NCBI RefSeq assembly: GCF_009766095.1
Contig: NZ_LMUD01000016.1
Location: 469,063-533,062 of the forward strand
Length of the DNA: 64,000 nucleotides
Reading direction: 5' to 3'
Source of the DNA: Granulicella sp. S190
GTDB lineage: Bacteria > Acidobacteriota > Terriglobia > Terriglobales > Acidobacteriaceae
This document shows, in pieces, positions 1 to 10,392 of the stretch. A program made the translations under genes and the position numbers. Within the stretch, counting starts at the first letter, position 1. Each line of letters starts with the position of its first letter. The notes under the pieces were generated by a model. That model was given only the letters and a program-made list of their open reading frames with translations. It was not told the DNA's origin and did no database searches.

Positions 1-279
1 AAAGTAAAACATGGCAAAGCCAAAGATGAGAAGAACTGCCCATAGAAGGAGTAGCAAAAGAAGAGAGAGTGGGCCGTAAATGCTGTAGAACTGACTGCGA
101 AGCTTTTTGTTGGTGACATGCTCCGCCATGATGACCCATGGGGCCCAGGTAGCAATGAAGAAGATACGGGTGATTCGAAATCGTCCTGTGGGACGACGAG
201 GGAGGATGATGGTCTGGAAGGCGTCGAGGGCCACTCCCAGGCAAAAGAGCAAACCGGCAATGAATGCGGATAAGTGCAA
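1..279 (-). CDS. N-terminal part of a membrane protein, possibly ion-channel family (runs off the window)
   Basis: The reverse strand stays open from 279 to the window edge, giving 93 residues of an incomplete protein. I chose the TTG at 279 because AGGA lies about seven bases upstream and no ATG or GTG occurs in frame before it. The visible part has an N-terminal hydrophobic helix, the motif DAFQTIILPRRPTGRFR, an amphipathic stretch, and a very hydrophobic Leu-rich helix near residues 72-93. From memory this arrangement resembles acidobacterial proteins annotated as two-pore-domain potassium channels, but the selectivity filter would lie outside the window, so the function is uncertain. Confidence 0.55.
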   Translation of the reverse strand, partial: MHLSAFIAGLLFCLGVALDAFQTIILPRRPTGRFRITRIFFIATWAPWVIMAEHVTNKKLRSQFYSIYGPLSLLLLLLLWAVLLIFGFAMFYF

Positions 280-546
280 TAGAAATCCTATCGAATGAAG
301 CTGGTACGGGCTTTGAGACCTGTTATCAGTAGTGAAACTTACGGTTTCTGCAGAGAACGTACAAATCTCTAATCTTGCACTGATCTTTGGCTCGTTTTTT
401 TTGCAACATTGGCTGAAGAGTGAAGTCTAAATCTTCAGTAGAAAAAACATCGAATTTTGATTCGACAATGTACTTTTTGTGGCCTAATCTGGACCCATCA
501 GAGACAAGTTGGCGCTCAATCAAAGTGATCCTCACGGAGGGCAACC

Positions 547-918
547 ATGCAGAGAGTTTTAGTGGTTGATGATGACCGTCTGGTGGCCGATACGCTGACT
601 CTCATCTTCGAAAAGAGTGGGTTTAATGCGAGAGCAGCATACTCCGCCGAACATGGGTTGGAGTGTTCCCGTGAGTTTGTGCCGAATCTGCTTCTGTGTG
701 ATATTACGATGCCGGGACGGGACGGACTTTCCCTGGTTAGCGACGTGACACGAGAGTTACCCGCGTGCCGAATTCTTGTTCTTACCGGGTTTTACTCCAA
801 TCTGAAGAGTGTACGGGAGAAGTCCAGCAGCTTATTGCGACCGGTAGGTATTCTCACAAAGCCCTGCCAGCCATCGGAACTTCTACGCGAGGCTGCCGCC
901 CTGCTGGCGATTGCTTAA
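547..918 (+). CDS. Receiver-only response regulator (CheY-like)
   Basis: This 123-residue protein is a single phosphoacceptor receiver domain with no output domain. The acidic pocket DDD is at residues 8-10, the probable phosphorylated Asp is D52 in LLCDITMPGRDG, the conserved Thr is T80 in LVLTG, and the conserved Lys is K105 in LTKPCQPSE. A GGAGG ribosome site lies just before the ATG. No histidine kinase is adjacent, so the partner is unknown. It would act in the cytoplasm by binding another protein when phosphorylated. The next small membrane gene begins within about 15 bases and may be co-transcribed. Confidence 0.9.
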   Translation: MQRVLVVDDDRLVADTLTLIFEKSGFNARAAYSAEHGLECSREFVPNLLLCDITMPGRDGLSLVSDVTRELPACRILVLTGFYSNLKSVREKSSSLLRPVGILTKPCQPSELLREAAALLAIA

Positions 919-931
919 TGAGGCGGTGAAG

Positions 932-1156
932 ATGCCCGAACTAGGACGCACTCTTCTCTGTCTTGGTCTTCTGCTAATGGTGGCTGGTGGGCTCATCCTT
1001 GGACTGAATCGTCTCGACTTACCGCTTGGTCGGCTTCCGGGCGACTTTAGCTGGCGCGGAAAGGGTTGGTCGGTCTCATTTCCAATTGTTACTTCTATTT
1101 TGCTCAGTACCCTGTTGAGCTTGATTCTTTGGGCTGTGGGGCGCCTACGCCGCTGA
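932..1156 (+). CDS. DUF2905 family small membrane protein
   Basis: A 74-residue protein with two predicted transmembrane helices joined by the short loop LPLGRLPGDFSWRGKGWS, which is the hallmark of DUF2905. The family is widespread and its function is unknown. An ATG at 911 overlaps the stop of the response regulator and would add seven residues. I prefer 932 because GAGGCGG is well spaced before it and family members usually start just before the ELGRTL segment. It sits between the receiver protein and xseA on the same strand. Confidence 0.85.
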   Translation: MPELGRTLLCLGLLLMVAGGLILGLNRLDLPLGRLPGDFSWRGKGWSVSFPIVTSILLSTLLSLILWAVGRLRR

Positions 1157-1177
1157 CCTCGAAGAGGCGTCGTCGCG

Positions 1178-2824
1178 ATGCTAGACTCAGGCAAGATGTC
1201 TGAAAGGGAAGACAATCCGCCGACTCTGGCTAGCTTGCGAACCCGGCGAGGGAAGGCCCGGACCAGAAGACAGCTAACTTCAATAGCGCCTACGCCTGAC
1301 TCGCTCTTTCAAGCGGGTCTATTTCCTCTCTCTGAAGAGGATGCAGCACTCTCGGCTGCAGAGTCGAGTGATCAGGCTATTCTGAGTGACGAGTTGTCTA
1401 AGACGGTAGCGAAAACTAAGCCAGGAAAAATTGCGCCTGACCTGATGCCTGAACGTCGCATCTGGAGTGTTCGCTCACTCGTCACGAACGTCCGTCAACA
1501 AATTGAAACGACTTATAACGATCTTTGGGTCGAAGGCGAGATCTCCAACTGCCGCCCAGCACCATCCGGCCATATTTACTTCACGTTGAAAGGCGGCGAG
1601 TCGCAGTTGCCCGTTGTGCTCTTCCGTCGCCAGGCGGTGTTGCTGCGGTTTCGCCCTGTGGATGGTCTTGTTGTTTTGGTTTGTGGTCGAATATCCGTAT
1701 ATGAGAGCCGAGGTCAACTCCAGCTGATCGCGGAGACCATGGAGTCTCGCGGGGCTGGCGCTCTGCAGCTTGCATTTGAGCAGCTTCGTGCCCGACTGCT
1801 CGCCGAAGGACTCTTCGATGCGGCGCGTAAACGACCATTGCCAGCATTCCCGAAGTGCATTGGAGTCGTTACTTCTCTTACAGGCTCAGTCATTCGCGAT
1901 ATCGTCACCGTAGTTCGCCGTCGTCATACACGGCTCAATCTTCTGATATATCCTGCAACGATGCAGGGAGGCTCTAGCCCTGGCTCTGTTGCCGCTGGAA
2001 TCCTCTGGTTCAATGCGAATCGGGCACTCGTGGATGTTGTCGTGCTCGCAAGAGGAGGCGGCTCCGTCGAAGATCTTGCGGGCTTCAACGACGAAGCGTT
2101 GGCACGAACGATTGCCGCATCGGAACTTCCAGTTGTTTCGGCAATTGGCCATGAGACTGACTTTACGATCGCCGACTTCGCCGCCGACCTTCGCGCTCCT
2201 ACTCCTTCAGCTGCCGCCGAGCTAGTCACTGCAGCACAGCATCGTATTGGAGAGCGTATTGCTGCTCTAGAGGCCAGGGTGCAGCGTGCCGGTAGATTCC
2301 ACATCGTGCAGGCAAGGCAGAGCTATACAAGGTTATCTGCGGAGGCAGTGTTGAACCGTCTGCGAGATGCAGTTAGCCGCAGGGACCAGCGACTCGATGA
2401 GTTCAGACTTCGTCTTGACCTGGCAGTCCAACGCCAGCTTCGCACTCCGGCTCAACGGCTGAATACGGCACAAGACCGCCTTCGCCGCCAGGATTTCTCT
2501 ATTCGCGTCACCGCAACGTTGCATCGTCTTCAGGCTGCCGTCTTGCGATTGGAGCGCGCCATTGTTCAGTCGGTAGCTAATCGGGAGACACGTCTAGAAA
2601 GAACGTCCGTGAAGCTCGAAGCTTTGTCGCCACTTGCGGTTTTGTCGCGTGGTTATGCTCTCGCGTACTTGCACGGAGGCGCCACTGACGGCAGACTGCT
2701 TCGTTCAGTCGCAGGCGTCGTTGCGGGGCAAAGCATACGCGTCCGTCTTGCTCAGGGAACACTTGATGCTGAAGTCACTCATACCCACTTAGAAAAAACT
2801 AAAGCATTGGAGACCAGTAACTGA
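1178..2824 (+). CDS. xseA: Exodeoxyribonuclease VII large subunit
   Basis: This is the catalytic subunit of exonuclease VII, which degrades single-stranded DNA in both directions. The N-terminal OB-fold starts near residue 93 (RIWSVRSLVTNVRQQIE, then LWVEGEISN). The catalytic domain shows ARGGGSVEDL, SAIGHETDFT and DLRAPTPSAAAE, followed by a long helical region that would bind the small subunit. At 548 residues it is longer than the usual 400-460 because of a roughly 90-residue Ser/Thr/acidic leader with no recognised domain. An in-frame ATG at 1196 is a possible alternative start. The small-subunit gene xseB is not seen next to it. Its TGA overlaps the glmM ATG, implying translational coupling. 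Confidence 0.95.
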   Translation: MLDSGKMSEREDNPPTLASLRTRRGKARTRRQLTSIAPTPDSLFQAGLFPLSEEDAALSAAESSDQAILSDELSKTVAKTKPGKIAPDLMPERRIWSVRSLVTNVRQQIETTYNDLWVEGEISNCRPAPSGHIYFTLKGGESQLPVVLFRRQAVLLRFRPVDGLVVLVCGRISVYESRGQLQLIAETMESRGAGALQLAFEQLRARLLAEGLFDAARKRPLPAFPKCIGVVTSLTGSVIRDIVTVVRRRHTRLNLLIYPATMQGGSSPGSVAAGILWFNANRALVDVVVLARGGGSVEDLAGFNDEALARTIAASELPVVSAIGHETDFTIADFAADLRAPTPSAAAELVTAAQHRIGERIAALEARVQRAGRFHIVQARQSYTRLSAEAVLNRLRDAVSRRDQRLDEFRLRLDLAVQRQLRTPAQRLNTAQDRLRRQDFSIRVTATLHRLQAAVLRLERAIVQSVANRETRLERTSVKLEALSPLAVLSRGYALAYLHGGATDGRLLRSVAGVVAGQSIRVRLAQGTLDAEVTHTHLEKTKALETSN

Positions 2825-4170
2825 TGAAGAAGCTTTTTGGAACTGATGGCATTCGAGGAGTCGCCGGTCAATCGCCACTGGATTCGACCACCGTATATGC
2901 TATTGGGCTTGCACTTGCACATACTCTTGAGGCGAAGGGAGCCTCCCCTCGAGTGTTGCTCGGCATGGACACTCGCGAGTCCAGTCAATGGATTGCGGCG
3001 ACGTTGACCGCCGGGTTAGTTGCTGGCGGAGCTTCTGTAGAAAGCGCGGGTGTCATTACAACCCCTGCTGTTGCTTTTCTTGCCCATACCCACGGATTCG
3101 CTACAGGAATCGTTATCTCGGCCTCACATAATCCCTGGCAAGATAACGGCATCAAGCTTTTCGGTCCCGATGGTTATAAGTTGCCGGATGCTGTCGAACT
3201 CGCGATCGAAGAGGAAATCTTCCACAAGCTGGCCAACTCTACAAGAGCACCCGAGCAGGTCCAGCCACCTGCCGTGAATGAAGCAGATCGTGCGGAGTAT
3301 GTTCGATTTTTGCTCGCCGCGGCTCCCGGTCTTTCGCTTGACGGAAAACGAATCGTGATCGACTGCGCTAATGGAGCCGCTTCCTCGGTCGCTCCTCAAC
3401 TCTTCTCCGATCTTGGCGGGGAGGTGGTTATTACCCACGCCAGTCCAGACGGTCGAAATATCAATGAAGCTTGCGGAGCATTGCACCCAGAGATCGTTGC
3501 AGGCCAAGTTATAAGTTCTGGCGCGGCGATGGGGATTACTTTCGATGGGGACGCAGACCGTGCTCTTTTTGCTGATGAGAACGGGAGGGTGGTCAATGGC
3601 GATGCGGTGCTACTGCTTGCAGCCCGAGATCTGCAGAGCCGGGGGCTTTTGACAAACTCAACGGTCGTTGCGACTACTATGTCGAATATGGGGCTCGAAG
3701 CTGCGCTGAAGCGAAGCGGAATCAAAATGCTTCGCGCTGCTGTCGGCGATAAGTACGTTCTTGAACAGATGCTTGCAACCGGCGCGGCGCTGGGTGGAGA
3801 GCAATCAGGCCATATTATTTTTACCGGTCGTAGTACGACAGGGGATGGACTCCTTACCGCGCTGCTTCTGCTGGATGTCGTCCACCGAAGCGGGAAATCT
3901 CTAGCTAGTCTCGTTGCGGACCTTAAAGTCTTCCCGCAAGTAATTGTCAACGTCAAGGTGCGAGAAAAGAAGCCATTTGAGATGATTCCAACAGTGGTCG
4001 CTGCAATTCGCGATGCCGAGGTCGAGCTGGCCGACTCCGGAAGAGTAGTCATTCGCTACAGTGGCACAGAAGCGCTGGCGCGGGTGATGATTGAAGCCGA
4101 ATCGGAGAAGCTCATGCGGCATCATGCGGACGCCATCTCAGCCGCAATCCGAACTGAAATAGGTATTTGA
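2824..4170 (+). CDS. glmM: Phosphoglucosamine mutase
   Basis: GlmM converts glucosamine-6-phosphate to glucosamine-1-phosphate for UDP-GlcNAc and hence peptidoglycan and LPS synthesis. The 448-residue length is normal. The start KKLFGTDGIRGVAG is typical. The phosphoserine loop is S101 in ISASHNPWQDNG, the metal loop is TFDGDADRALF near residue 242, and the phosphate-binding loop RYSGTEALARVM is near the C-terminus. The ATG overlaps the xseA stop by one base (TGATG), so the two are expected to be co-translated. No terminator-like hairpin was found after it. Confidence 0.97.
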   Translation: MKKLFGTDGIRGVAGQSPLDSTTVYAIGLALAHTLEAKGASPRVLLGMDTRESSQWIAATLTAGLVAGGASVESAGVITTPAVAFLAHTHGFATGIVISASHNPWQDNGIKLFGPDGYKLPDAVELAIEEEIFHKLANSTRAPEQVQPPAVNEADRAEYVRFLLAAAPGLSLDGKRIVIDCANGAASSVAPQLFSDLGGEVVITHASPDGRNINEACGALHPEIVAGQVISSGAAMGITFDGDADRALFADENGRVVNGDAVLLLAARDLQSRGLLTNSTVVATTMSNMGLEAALKRSGIKMLRAAVGDKYVLEQMLATGAALGGEQSGHIIFTGRSTTGDGLLTALLLLDVVHRSGKSLASLVADLKVFPQVIVNVKVREKKPFEMIPTVVAAIRDAEVELADSGRVVIRYSGTEALARVMIEAESEKLMRHHADAISAAIRTEIGI

Positions 4171-4476
4171 GAAGAATCTCAGTTAATCTTTTACTCGGCC
4201 CGTAACTTTATGCCACCCGTTCTCTTCTCATAGTCGGCGGGAATTAGCTCCCCAATATTTTCAGGAATATCTAATCGTCTTTTCGTCATCTATAGCAAAG
4301 AGGTCGGAAAGAAGAGTGGGGAGATCATTTGGAGAGTTAATTGTGCGAGTATTTTTTTATTAAAATTGCGGGAATGTTCGGGGTTTCTCCGGCTTCCAAA
4401 CTCCGTCACGGTGCGTGTATCGCGAAGGAATAGTAGTCTGGTCTGGCGAAGATAAAAGAGATGCGAGGAATAGTAG
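4171..4476. other. Intergenic region glmM-pgi
   Basis: This gap of about 300 bases carries no credible gene on either strand. It contains an A/T-rich tract around 4351-4366 with a TATTAA that could be a -10 element, but no well-placed -35 was seen. It probably holds the promoter of the pgi-gnd-zwf group. Confidence 0.4.
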
Positions 4477-6111
4477 ATGACAACGAAATTGACGCCACTC
4501 AGTGAGCGTTCAGCATGGAAAGCGCTGGGAGCGCACTATCAGCAGATTCACGATATGCAGCTTCGCCAACTATTTGCGGACGATCCCGCACGTGGAGAGC
4601 GGTTTACCCTTGAGGCGAAGGGGATTTTTCTCGACTACTCAAAGAATCGAATCACAGAGGAGACTCTGAAGCTTCTGATTCAGCTTGCTGAAGAGTCAGG
4701 CTTGAAAGCACGTATTGATGCGATGTTCAGTGGGGAGAAGATCAATATCACTGAAAATCGGGCTGTGCTGCATGTTGCTTTGCGCGCGCCGAAAAGTGAA
4801 AAGATACTTGTCGATGGTGAAGATGTTGTTCCCGCTGTTCATGCTGTGTTGGACAAAATGGCGGGTTTCGCGGAACGTGTGCGGAGCGGGGCCTGGAAAG
4901 GTCACACCGGTAAGCGAATCAAAAATGTCATCAATATCGGCATCGGCGGTTCGGATCTTGGCCCAGTAATGGCGTATGAAGCGCTCAAACACTACAGCCA
5001 GCGCGATATCACCTTCCGTTTTGTCTCAAACGTCGATGGTACGGACTTTGCGGAGGCAGTGCAGGATCTGAATGCTGACGAAACGCTTTTTCTCGTCGCC
5101 TCGAAGACCTTCACTACGCTTGAGACGATGACGAATGCTCATTCGGCGCGCGACTGGTCGCTTGCGGGGCTGGGTGGTGACGAGAAGGCCGTGGCAAAGC
5201 ACTTTGTAGCGATCTCGACGAACGCCAAAGAGGTTGCGAAGTTCGGCATCGATACGGCGAACATGTTCGAGTTCTGGGACTGGGTTGGTGGACGCTATTC
5301 CATGGATTCTGCGATCGGGTTGTCGACGATGCTTGCAATCGGGCCAGATAACTTCCGTGCCATGCTGGATGGTTTCCACCAGATGGACGAACACTTCCGT
5401 ACTGCCCCTTTCGCGAACAATCTACCAGTCCTCATGGGCCTGCTTACAGTCTGGTACACCGATTTCTTCGATGCGCAGACGGTTGCGGTTCTTCCTTATG
5501 AACAGTATCTGAAGCGTTTTCCGGCCTATCTGCAGCAGTTGACGATGGAAAGCAACGGCAAGCATGTAACTCTGGATGGAACGCATGTGAAGACCGAGAC
5601 CGGGCCGATCTATTGGGGAGAGCCGGGCACGAACGGGCAGCATTCCTTTTACCAGCTGATCCACCAGGGAACTCGGCTGATCCCTTGCGATTTCATTGGG
5701 TTTTACAAAACACTGAATCCGCTGGGGCAGCATCACGATATGTTGATGGCGAATGTCTTTGCACAGGCTGAAGCGTTGGCATTCGGTAAGACGGCGGAGC
5801 AGGTGAAGGCGGAGGGAACTCCCGATTGGCTCGTTCCTCACCGAGTGTTCGAAGGTAACCGTCCGTCGAATACGATTCTCACCGATCATCTGAGTCCTGA
5901 GGTGCTGGGCAAGCTGATCGCTCTCTATGAGCACGCTGTGTTCACGCAAGGTACCATTTGGGGCATCGACTCCTTTGATCAGTGGGGTGTTGAGCTTGGG
6001 AAGATTTTGGCGCAGAAGATTATCGGCGAGTTAGAGAGCAAAGCAGAACCTGCACTTTCGCACGATACTTCCACGACGAATCTGATTCGCAGATATAGGA
6101 AGAACAAATAG
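4477..6111 (+). CDS. pgi: Glucose-6-phosphate isomerase
   Basis: Pgi interconverts glucose-6-phosphate and fructose-6-phosphate in the cytoplasm. The 544-residue protein shows [18 protein letters not shown] near residue 150, [13 protein letters not shown] near 272, the active-site segment [19 protein letters not shown] near 382, and the C-terminal signature [11 protein letters not shown]. All expected catalytic regions are intact. It heads a same-strand group with gnd and zwf, so the sugar-phosphate branch point between glycolysis and the pentose phosphate pathway is encoded together. Confidence 0.97.
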   Translation: MTTKLTPLSERSAWKALGAHYQQIHDMQLRQLFADDPARGERFTLEAKGIFLDYSKNRITEETLKLLIQLAEESGLKARIDAMFSGEKINITENRAVLHVALRAPKSEKILVDGEDVVPAVHAVLDKMAGFAERVRSGAWKGHTGKRIKNVINIGIGGSDLGPVMAYEALKHYSQRDITFRFVSNVDGTDFAEAVQDLNADETLFLVASKTFTTLETMTNAHSARDWSLAGLGGDEKAVAKHFVAISTNAKEVAKFGIDTANMFEFWDWVGGRYSMDSAIGLSTMLAIGPDNFRAMLDGFHQMDEHFRTAPFANNLPVLMGLLTVWYTDFFDAQTVAVLPYEQYLKRFPAYLQQLTMESNGKHVTLDGTHVKTETGPIYWGEPGTNGQHSFYQLIHQGTRLIPCDFIGFYKTLNPLGQHHDMLMANVFAQAEALAFGKTAEQVKAEGTPDWLVPHRVFEGNRPSNTILTDHLSPEVLGKLIALYEHAVFTQGTIWGIDSFDQWGVELGKILAQKIIGELESKAEPALSHDTSTTNLIRRYRKNK

Positions 6112-6191
6112 TCTAGCGGCTACGGCTGCGAGAAGACTTTGCGCCGTTTTGGATGTTCAGTGAATTAGCAACTATTGAGAGGGAGCGATCA

Positions 6192-7214
6192 ATGCAACTT
6201 GGAATGATAGGGCTGGGTAGGATGGGTGCCAACATGGTGAAGCGGTTGGCCAAGGATGGGCACGAATGCGTTGTCTTCGATAGGTCGCAGCAGGTAGTGG
6301 GTGATCTTGCGAAGGAGAAGGGGATAACCGGCGGTTCGTCGCTTGAAGATTTTGTCAGCAAGTTGTCCAAGCCGCGCGCGATCTGGCTGATGATTCCTGC
6401 AGGAGTTGTGGAACAGACGATCGCTGAACTAGTGCCTCATCTGGAGAAAGATGACATCCTGATTGATGGTGGAAACTCCTATTACATCGATGATATTCGC
6501 CGGTCCAAGGAGCTTGAACCCAAGGGAATTCGCTATGTGGATGTTGGCACAAGCGGCGGCGTCTGGGGACTGGAACGTGGCTACTGCATGATGATCGGCG
6601 GTCCGAAGTCCGTCGTGGAACATCTGGACCCGATCTTCAAGACGATTGCCCCAGGCATTGGCGACATTCCCAAAACTCCTGGGCGCGAGAAGGTTGGCGG
6701 CACAGCGGAGCTGGGTTATCTGCATTGCGGCGAGAGCGGTGGTGGCCACTTTGTGAAGATGGTGCATAACGGAATCGAATACGGAATGATGGCGGCCTAT
6801 GCTGAAGGCCTTGGTGTGTTGAAGGCAGCCAATATAGGCAAGCACACCGCAGAGATCGACGCTGAGACGACACCACTCCGTGATCCGGAACACTATCTCT
6901 ATGATTTCAACCTGCCTGATGTTGCCGAGGTCTGGCGTCGCGGAAGTGTGATTGCTTCCTGGCTGCTCGACCTGACTGCATCTGCCCTCATTGGCGATCC
7001 TGAATTGACGAAGTTCGGTGGTCGAGTTTCGGACTCGGGCGAAGGTCGTTGGACGATCAAGGCTGCAATTGATGAAGGAGTTCCGACTCCAGTGTTGACT
7101 ACGGCACTCTATACCCGGTTCAGTTCGAGAGGGGAAGCTGACTTCTCGAATAAGCTGCTGTCTGCGATGCGCTTTGCGTTTGGTGGGCATCTTGAGAAAC
7201 CGGAAGCAAAATAG
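6192..7214 (+). CDS. gnd: 6-phosphogluconate dehydrogenase, short (GndA/YqeC-like) form
   Basis: The enzyme oxidatively decarboxylates 6-phosphogluconate to ribulose-5-phosphate. The start at 6192 is chosen because the Rossmann motif begins at once ([15 protein letters not shown]) and GAGAGGGAGCG precedes it. An upstream ATG at 6153 would add 13 unrelated residues. At 340 residues it belongs to the short form, not the 470-residue one. The catalytic segment [20 protein letters not shown] is intact, with the Lys and the HNGIEY substrate motif. It lies between pgi and zwf, fitting one pathway unit. Confidence 0.93.
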   Translation: MQLGMIGLGRMGANMVKRLAKDGHECVVFDRSQQVVGDLAKEKGITGGSSLEDFVSKLSKPRAIWLMIPAGVVEQTIAELVPHLEKDDILIDGGNSYYIDDIRRSKELEPKGIRYVDVGTSGGVWGLERGYCMMIGGPKSVVEHLDPIFKTIAPGIGDIPKTPGREKVGGTAELGYLHCGESGGGHFVKMVHNGIEYGMMAAYAEGLGVLKAANIGKHTAEIDAETTPLRDPEHYLYDFNLPDVAEVWRRGSVIASWLLDLTASALIGDPELTKFGGRVSDSGEGRWTIKAAIDEGVPTPVLTTALYTRFSSRGEADFSNKLLSAMRFAFGGHLEKPEAK

Positions 7215-7240
7215 CCGTTGGAATTCGAAGGAGAAAACTC

Positions 7241-8650
7241 GTGAGTCAATCTCATTCTGATGCTCTGGTCTTCTTTGGGGCGACAGGCGATCTTGCCTAT
7301 AAGAAGATCTTTCCTGCACTTCAATCGATGGTCAAACGGGGTACTCTGAATGTCCCTGTGATTGGCGTAGCAAAAGCTGGTTGGACCCTCGATCAGTTCA
7401 AGGCGCGTGCCCAGGACAGTCTCGAGAAGCATGGTGGTCTTGACGCGGATGCGTGGGCCAAGATGAGCTCTCTGCTGCGGTATGTCGACGGCGACTATGT
7501 CGACCCGGCGACGTTTGTAGCGGTGCGGAATGCGCTGGGTTCGGCGGAGAGGCCAGCTCACTATCTGGCCATTCCTCCCTCGCTGTTTGAGGAGGTCGTC
7601 GAGCAGTTAGTGAAGTCTGGTTCAGCCAAAGGCGCTCGCATGATTGTGGAGAAGCCGTTCGGGCACGATCTGGCTTCGGCACAGGAGCTGAACCGGATTT
7701 TGCTGTCGGCGTTTCCGGAGTCGTCCATATTCCGGATTGATCATTATCTGGCTAAAGGCCCCGTTCACAACATGGTGTCCTTTCGCTTTTCAAATACGTT
7801 CCTGGAGCCGATCTGGAATCGCGATTATGTTGAGAGCGTTCAAATTACGATGGCGGAAGACTTCGGGGTGCAGGGCCGCGGAGCTTTCTACGATCAGACC
7901 GGCGCGATCCGCGATGTGATTCAGAATCACATCTTCCAGGTGATGTGCAATCTCGCAATGGAGTGTCCTGCACGAGGCGATGCAGAGTCCATGCGAGATG
8001 AGAAGGTAAAGGTGTTGAAGGCAATTCCGCCGCTAGAGGCAAAGAATCTCGTCCGCGGACAGTTTCATGGATACCTTGATGAAAAGGGAGTTGCGCCAAA
8101 CTCGAAGGTCGAGACATTTGCATGTCTTAAGCTCGAGATCAAATCCTGGCGGTGGGACGGTGTCCCTTTCTATATCCGCGCTGGCAAGAATCTTCCGGTG
8201 ACATGCATGGAAGTGATGGCCCGGTTCCGCAAGCCGCCGACTACCAACATTACGGAGCCGGATGTGCAACAAAATTACATGCGCTTCCGGATTAGCCCCG
8301 AAATGACCGTGGCGATGTCCGTCTCGATTGCGAATGAACTGGAAGGCTCTGGTCGCGAATCTGTAGAACTGATCGCCAGCCGCCACCCTAGCCCAGAGGA
8401 GATGGAGGCTTACGAGCGGGTTTTGACAGACGCGATGGCTGGCGACGCCACACTCTTCGCGCGACAGGACTACGTGGAAGAAGCATGGCGTATTGTCGAT
8501 CCTGTCCTCAAAGAAAACACGCCAGTTTATGTCTACGAACCTCATACGTGGGGGCCACCAGAGGCTGGAGACAATATTGTTCCATGTTGTGGGTGGGATA
8601 CTCCTCGTGCCCAGGAGCCCGATGATTTTAGAGTCGTAGGTCGAAAGTAA
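7241..8650 (+). CDS. zwf: Glucose-6-phosphate 1-dehydrogenase
   Basis: Zwf carries out the first oxidative step of the pentose phosphate pathway, making 6-phosphogluconolactone and NAD(P)H. The start is GTG, preceded by GAAGGAG at good spacing. The coenzyme fold shows [17 protein letters not shown] and the active site is [14 protein letters not shown], where the usual family motif is RIDHYLGKE. The substitution of Gly-Lys-Glu by Ala-Lys-Gly is a noticeable variant, but the Asp, His and Lys are kept. The length of 469 is slightly short for the family. It is the last gene of the pgi-gnd-zwf group and is followed by a hairpin. Confidence 0.95.
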   Translation: MSQSHSDALVFFGATGDLAYKKIFPALQSMVKRGTLNVPVIGVAKAGWTLDQFKARAQDSLEKHGGLDADAWAKMSSLLRYVDGDYVDPATFVAVRNALGSAERPAHYLAIPPSLFEEVVEQLVKSGSAKGARMIVEKPFGHDLASAQELNRILLSAFPESSIFRIDHYLAKGPVHNMVSFRFSNTFLEPIWNRDYVESVQITMAEDFGVQGRGAFYDQTGAIRDVIQNHIFQVMCNLAMECPARGDAESMRDEKVKVLKAIPPLEAKNLVRGQFHGYLDEKGVAPNSKVETFACLKLEIKSWRWDGVPFYIRAGKNLPVTCMEVMARFRKPPTTNITEPDVQQNYMRFRISPEMTVAMSVSIANELEGSGRESVELIASRHPSPEEMEAYERVLTDAMAGDATLFARQDYVEEAWRIVDPVLKENTPVYVYEPHTWGPPEAGDNIVPCCGWDTPRAQEPDDFRVVGRK

Positions 8651-8680
8651 AGAAAGCCCGGCGGCTGCCGGGCTTTCTTA
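8651..8680 (+). terminator. Hairpin terminator after zwf
   Basis: A perfect 12-bp stem (AGAAAGCCCGGC at 8651-8662 with its complement at 8667-8678) encloses a four-base loop. It begins directly after the zwf stop codon. The U-tract is part of the descending arm and is short, so termination efficiency is uncertain. Confidence 0.8.
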
Positions 8681-8862
8681 GGTCAGGACTCGCGCAAGAG
8701 CGATCGAAGGGTCGATGATCCCTCCAGCATCAGTCTGCCTTTCACATGTTTCTTGAAAAGAGAGATTATGATGCTTTTTCGTTCTGTGCTGTGACAGATT
8801 CTGCGGGAGAGGAATACAATTTCGAGCGCGGTGAAGGTAATGATCTCCAGGGAGTGGATTTT

Positions 8863-10392
8863 ATGGCTACGATGACTGCGCTTCAGCCGGGGACCTATGG
8901 GTTTCCTGTGTCGATCAAAAAACGGTACGAGAACTTCATTGGCGGAGAATGGGTCGCACCGCTGTCGGGCCAGTATTTTGAGAATGTGACACCTGTGACA
9001 GGGCGGGTCCTGTGCGAGATTGCGCGCTCGAATGCAGCAGATGTAGAAAGGGCTCTCGATGCGGCACACGCGGCGAAGAAGGATTGGGGAAAGACTTCGA
9101 CGACTGAACGCGGGAGGATGTTGGAGAAGATTGCTCAGCGCATTGAAGACAATCTCGAGATGCTGGCGACGGTGGAGACGTGGGATAACGGCAAGCCGAT
9201 TCGCGAGACGATGGCGGCCGACCTACCACTTGCCGCAGATCACTTTCGCTATTTCGCTGGTGTGATCCGGGCACAGGAGGGATCGATCTCGGAGATCGAC
9301 AAGGACACGATTGCGTACCATTACCATGAGCCGCTGGGTGTCATTGGTCTGATTATCCCCTGGAACTTCCCGATTCTGATGGCGACGTGGAAATTGGCGC
9401 CGGCGCTGGCTGCAGGGAACTGCGTGGTGCTGAAGCCGGCGGAGCAGACTCCGATGTCGATACTGGTTTTGATGGAGCTAATTCAGGATATCTTGCCTCC
9501 GGGTGTGGTGAATATTGTCAATGGGTTCGGGCTGGAGGCAGGCAAGCCGCTAGCTTCGAGCAAGCGCATCAACAAGATCGCGTTTACAGGAGAGACGACG
9601 ACCGGCCGATTGATTATGCAGTATGCGTCCCAAAATATTATTCCCGTGACCCTGGAGTTGGGGGGCAAGAGCCCGAATATCTTTTTCCAGGACGTGGCCA
9701 GCGCGGACGATGCATTTTTTGATAAGGCGCTCGAAGGTTTTACGATGTTCGCTTTGAATCAGGGCGAGGTGTGTACTTGCCCTTCGCGCGCATTGATTCA
9801 GGACACGCTCTACGACCAGTTCATGGAGCGTGCCCTGAAGCGCGTGCAGGCGATCAAGCAGGGGAATCCACTCGATAAAACGACGATGATCGGCGCGCAG
9901 GCCTCGAGTGAGCAGATGGAGAAGATCCTCTCTTACTTCGACATCGGCAAACAGGAGGGTGCACAGGTACTGGCTGGTGGTAAGCGTGCAACCCAAGCTG
10001 GCGATCTTTCTGAGGGTTTTTACATTGAGCCCACAGTCTTTAAGGGAAATAACAAGATGCGAATCTTCCAGGAGGAGATCTTTGGTCCAGTAGTTTCAGT
10101 GACAACTTTCCATGATGAGGAAGAAGCTCTGGAGCTGGCTAATGACACTCTTTATGGGTTAGGAGCAGGCGTTTGGACACGCGACATGAACCGGGCTTAT
10201 CACTTTGGCCGGGCGATCGAAGCGGGAAGAGTTTGGACAAACTGCTATCACCTGTATCCAGCTCATGCAGCTTTTGGCGGTTATAAGCAGTCGGGCGTCG
10301 GACGAGAGAATCATAAGATGATGCTGGAGCACTACCAGCAGACCAAGAACCAGTTGGTGAGCTATAGCCCTAATGCGATGGGATTTTTCTAG
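8863..10392 (+). CDS. NAD(P)-dependent aldehyde dehydrogenase, AldB/ExaC type
   Basis: This 509-residue enzyme oxidises aldehydes, probably acetaldehyde or similar short aldehydes, to acids. It shows [22 protein letters not shown], the FTGETTTGR coenzyme loop, the general-base Glu in LELGGKSPN, and the catalytic Cys in [14 protein letters not shown] near residue 304. That last form is characteristic of the AldB/ExaC branch. The start at 8863 follows GGGAG. An in-frame ATG at 8746 would add 39 residues unlike the family. The DUF779 gene starts immediately after the stop, a pairing recurrent for this branch. Confidence 0.93.
   Translation: MATMTALQPGTYGFPVSIKKRYENFIGGEWVAPLSGQYFENVTPVTGRVLCEIARSNAADVERALDAAHAAKKDWGKTSTTERGRMLEKIAQRIEDNLEMLATVETWDNGKPIRETMAADLPLAADHFRYFAGVIRAQEGSISEIDKDTIAYHYHEPLGVIGLIIPWNFPILMATWKLAPALAAGNCVVLKPAEQTPMSILVLMELIQDILPPGVVNIVNGFGLEAGKPLASSKRINKIAFTGETTTGRLIMQYASQNIIPVTLELGGKSPNIFFQDVASADDAFFDKALEGFTMFALNQGEVCTCPSRALIQDTLYDQFMERALKRVQAIKQGNPLDKTTMIGAQASSEQMEKILSYFDIGKQEGAQVLAGGKRATQAGDLSEGFYIEPTVFKGNNKMRIFQEEIFGPVVSVTTFHDEEEALELANDTLYGLGAGVWTRDMNRAYHFGRAIEAGRVWTNCYHLYPAHAAFGGYKQSGVGRENHKMMLEHYQQTKNQLVSYSPNAMGFF

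Noticed and set aside
326-544. Reverse frame of 72 codons before the response regulator
   Set aside because: It has no recognised domain and no ribosome site, and it covers the expected promoter region.
6429-7319. Reverse frame of 296 codons opposite gnd
   Set aside because: No family features; gnd on the other strand has every expected motif.
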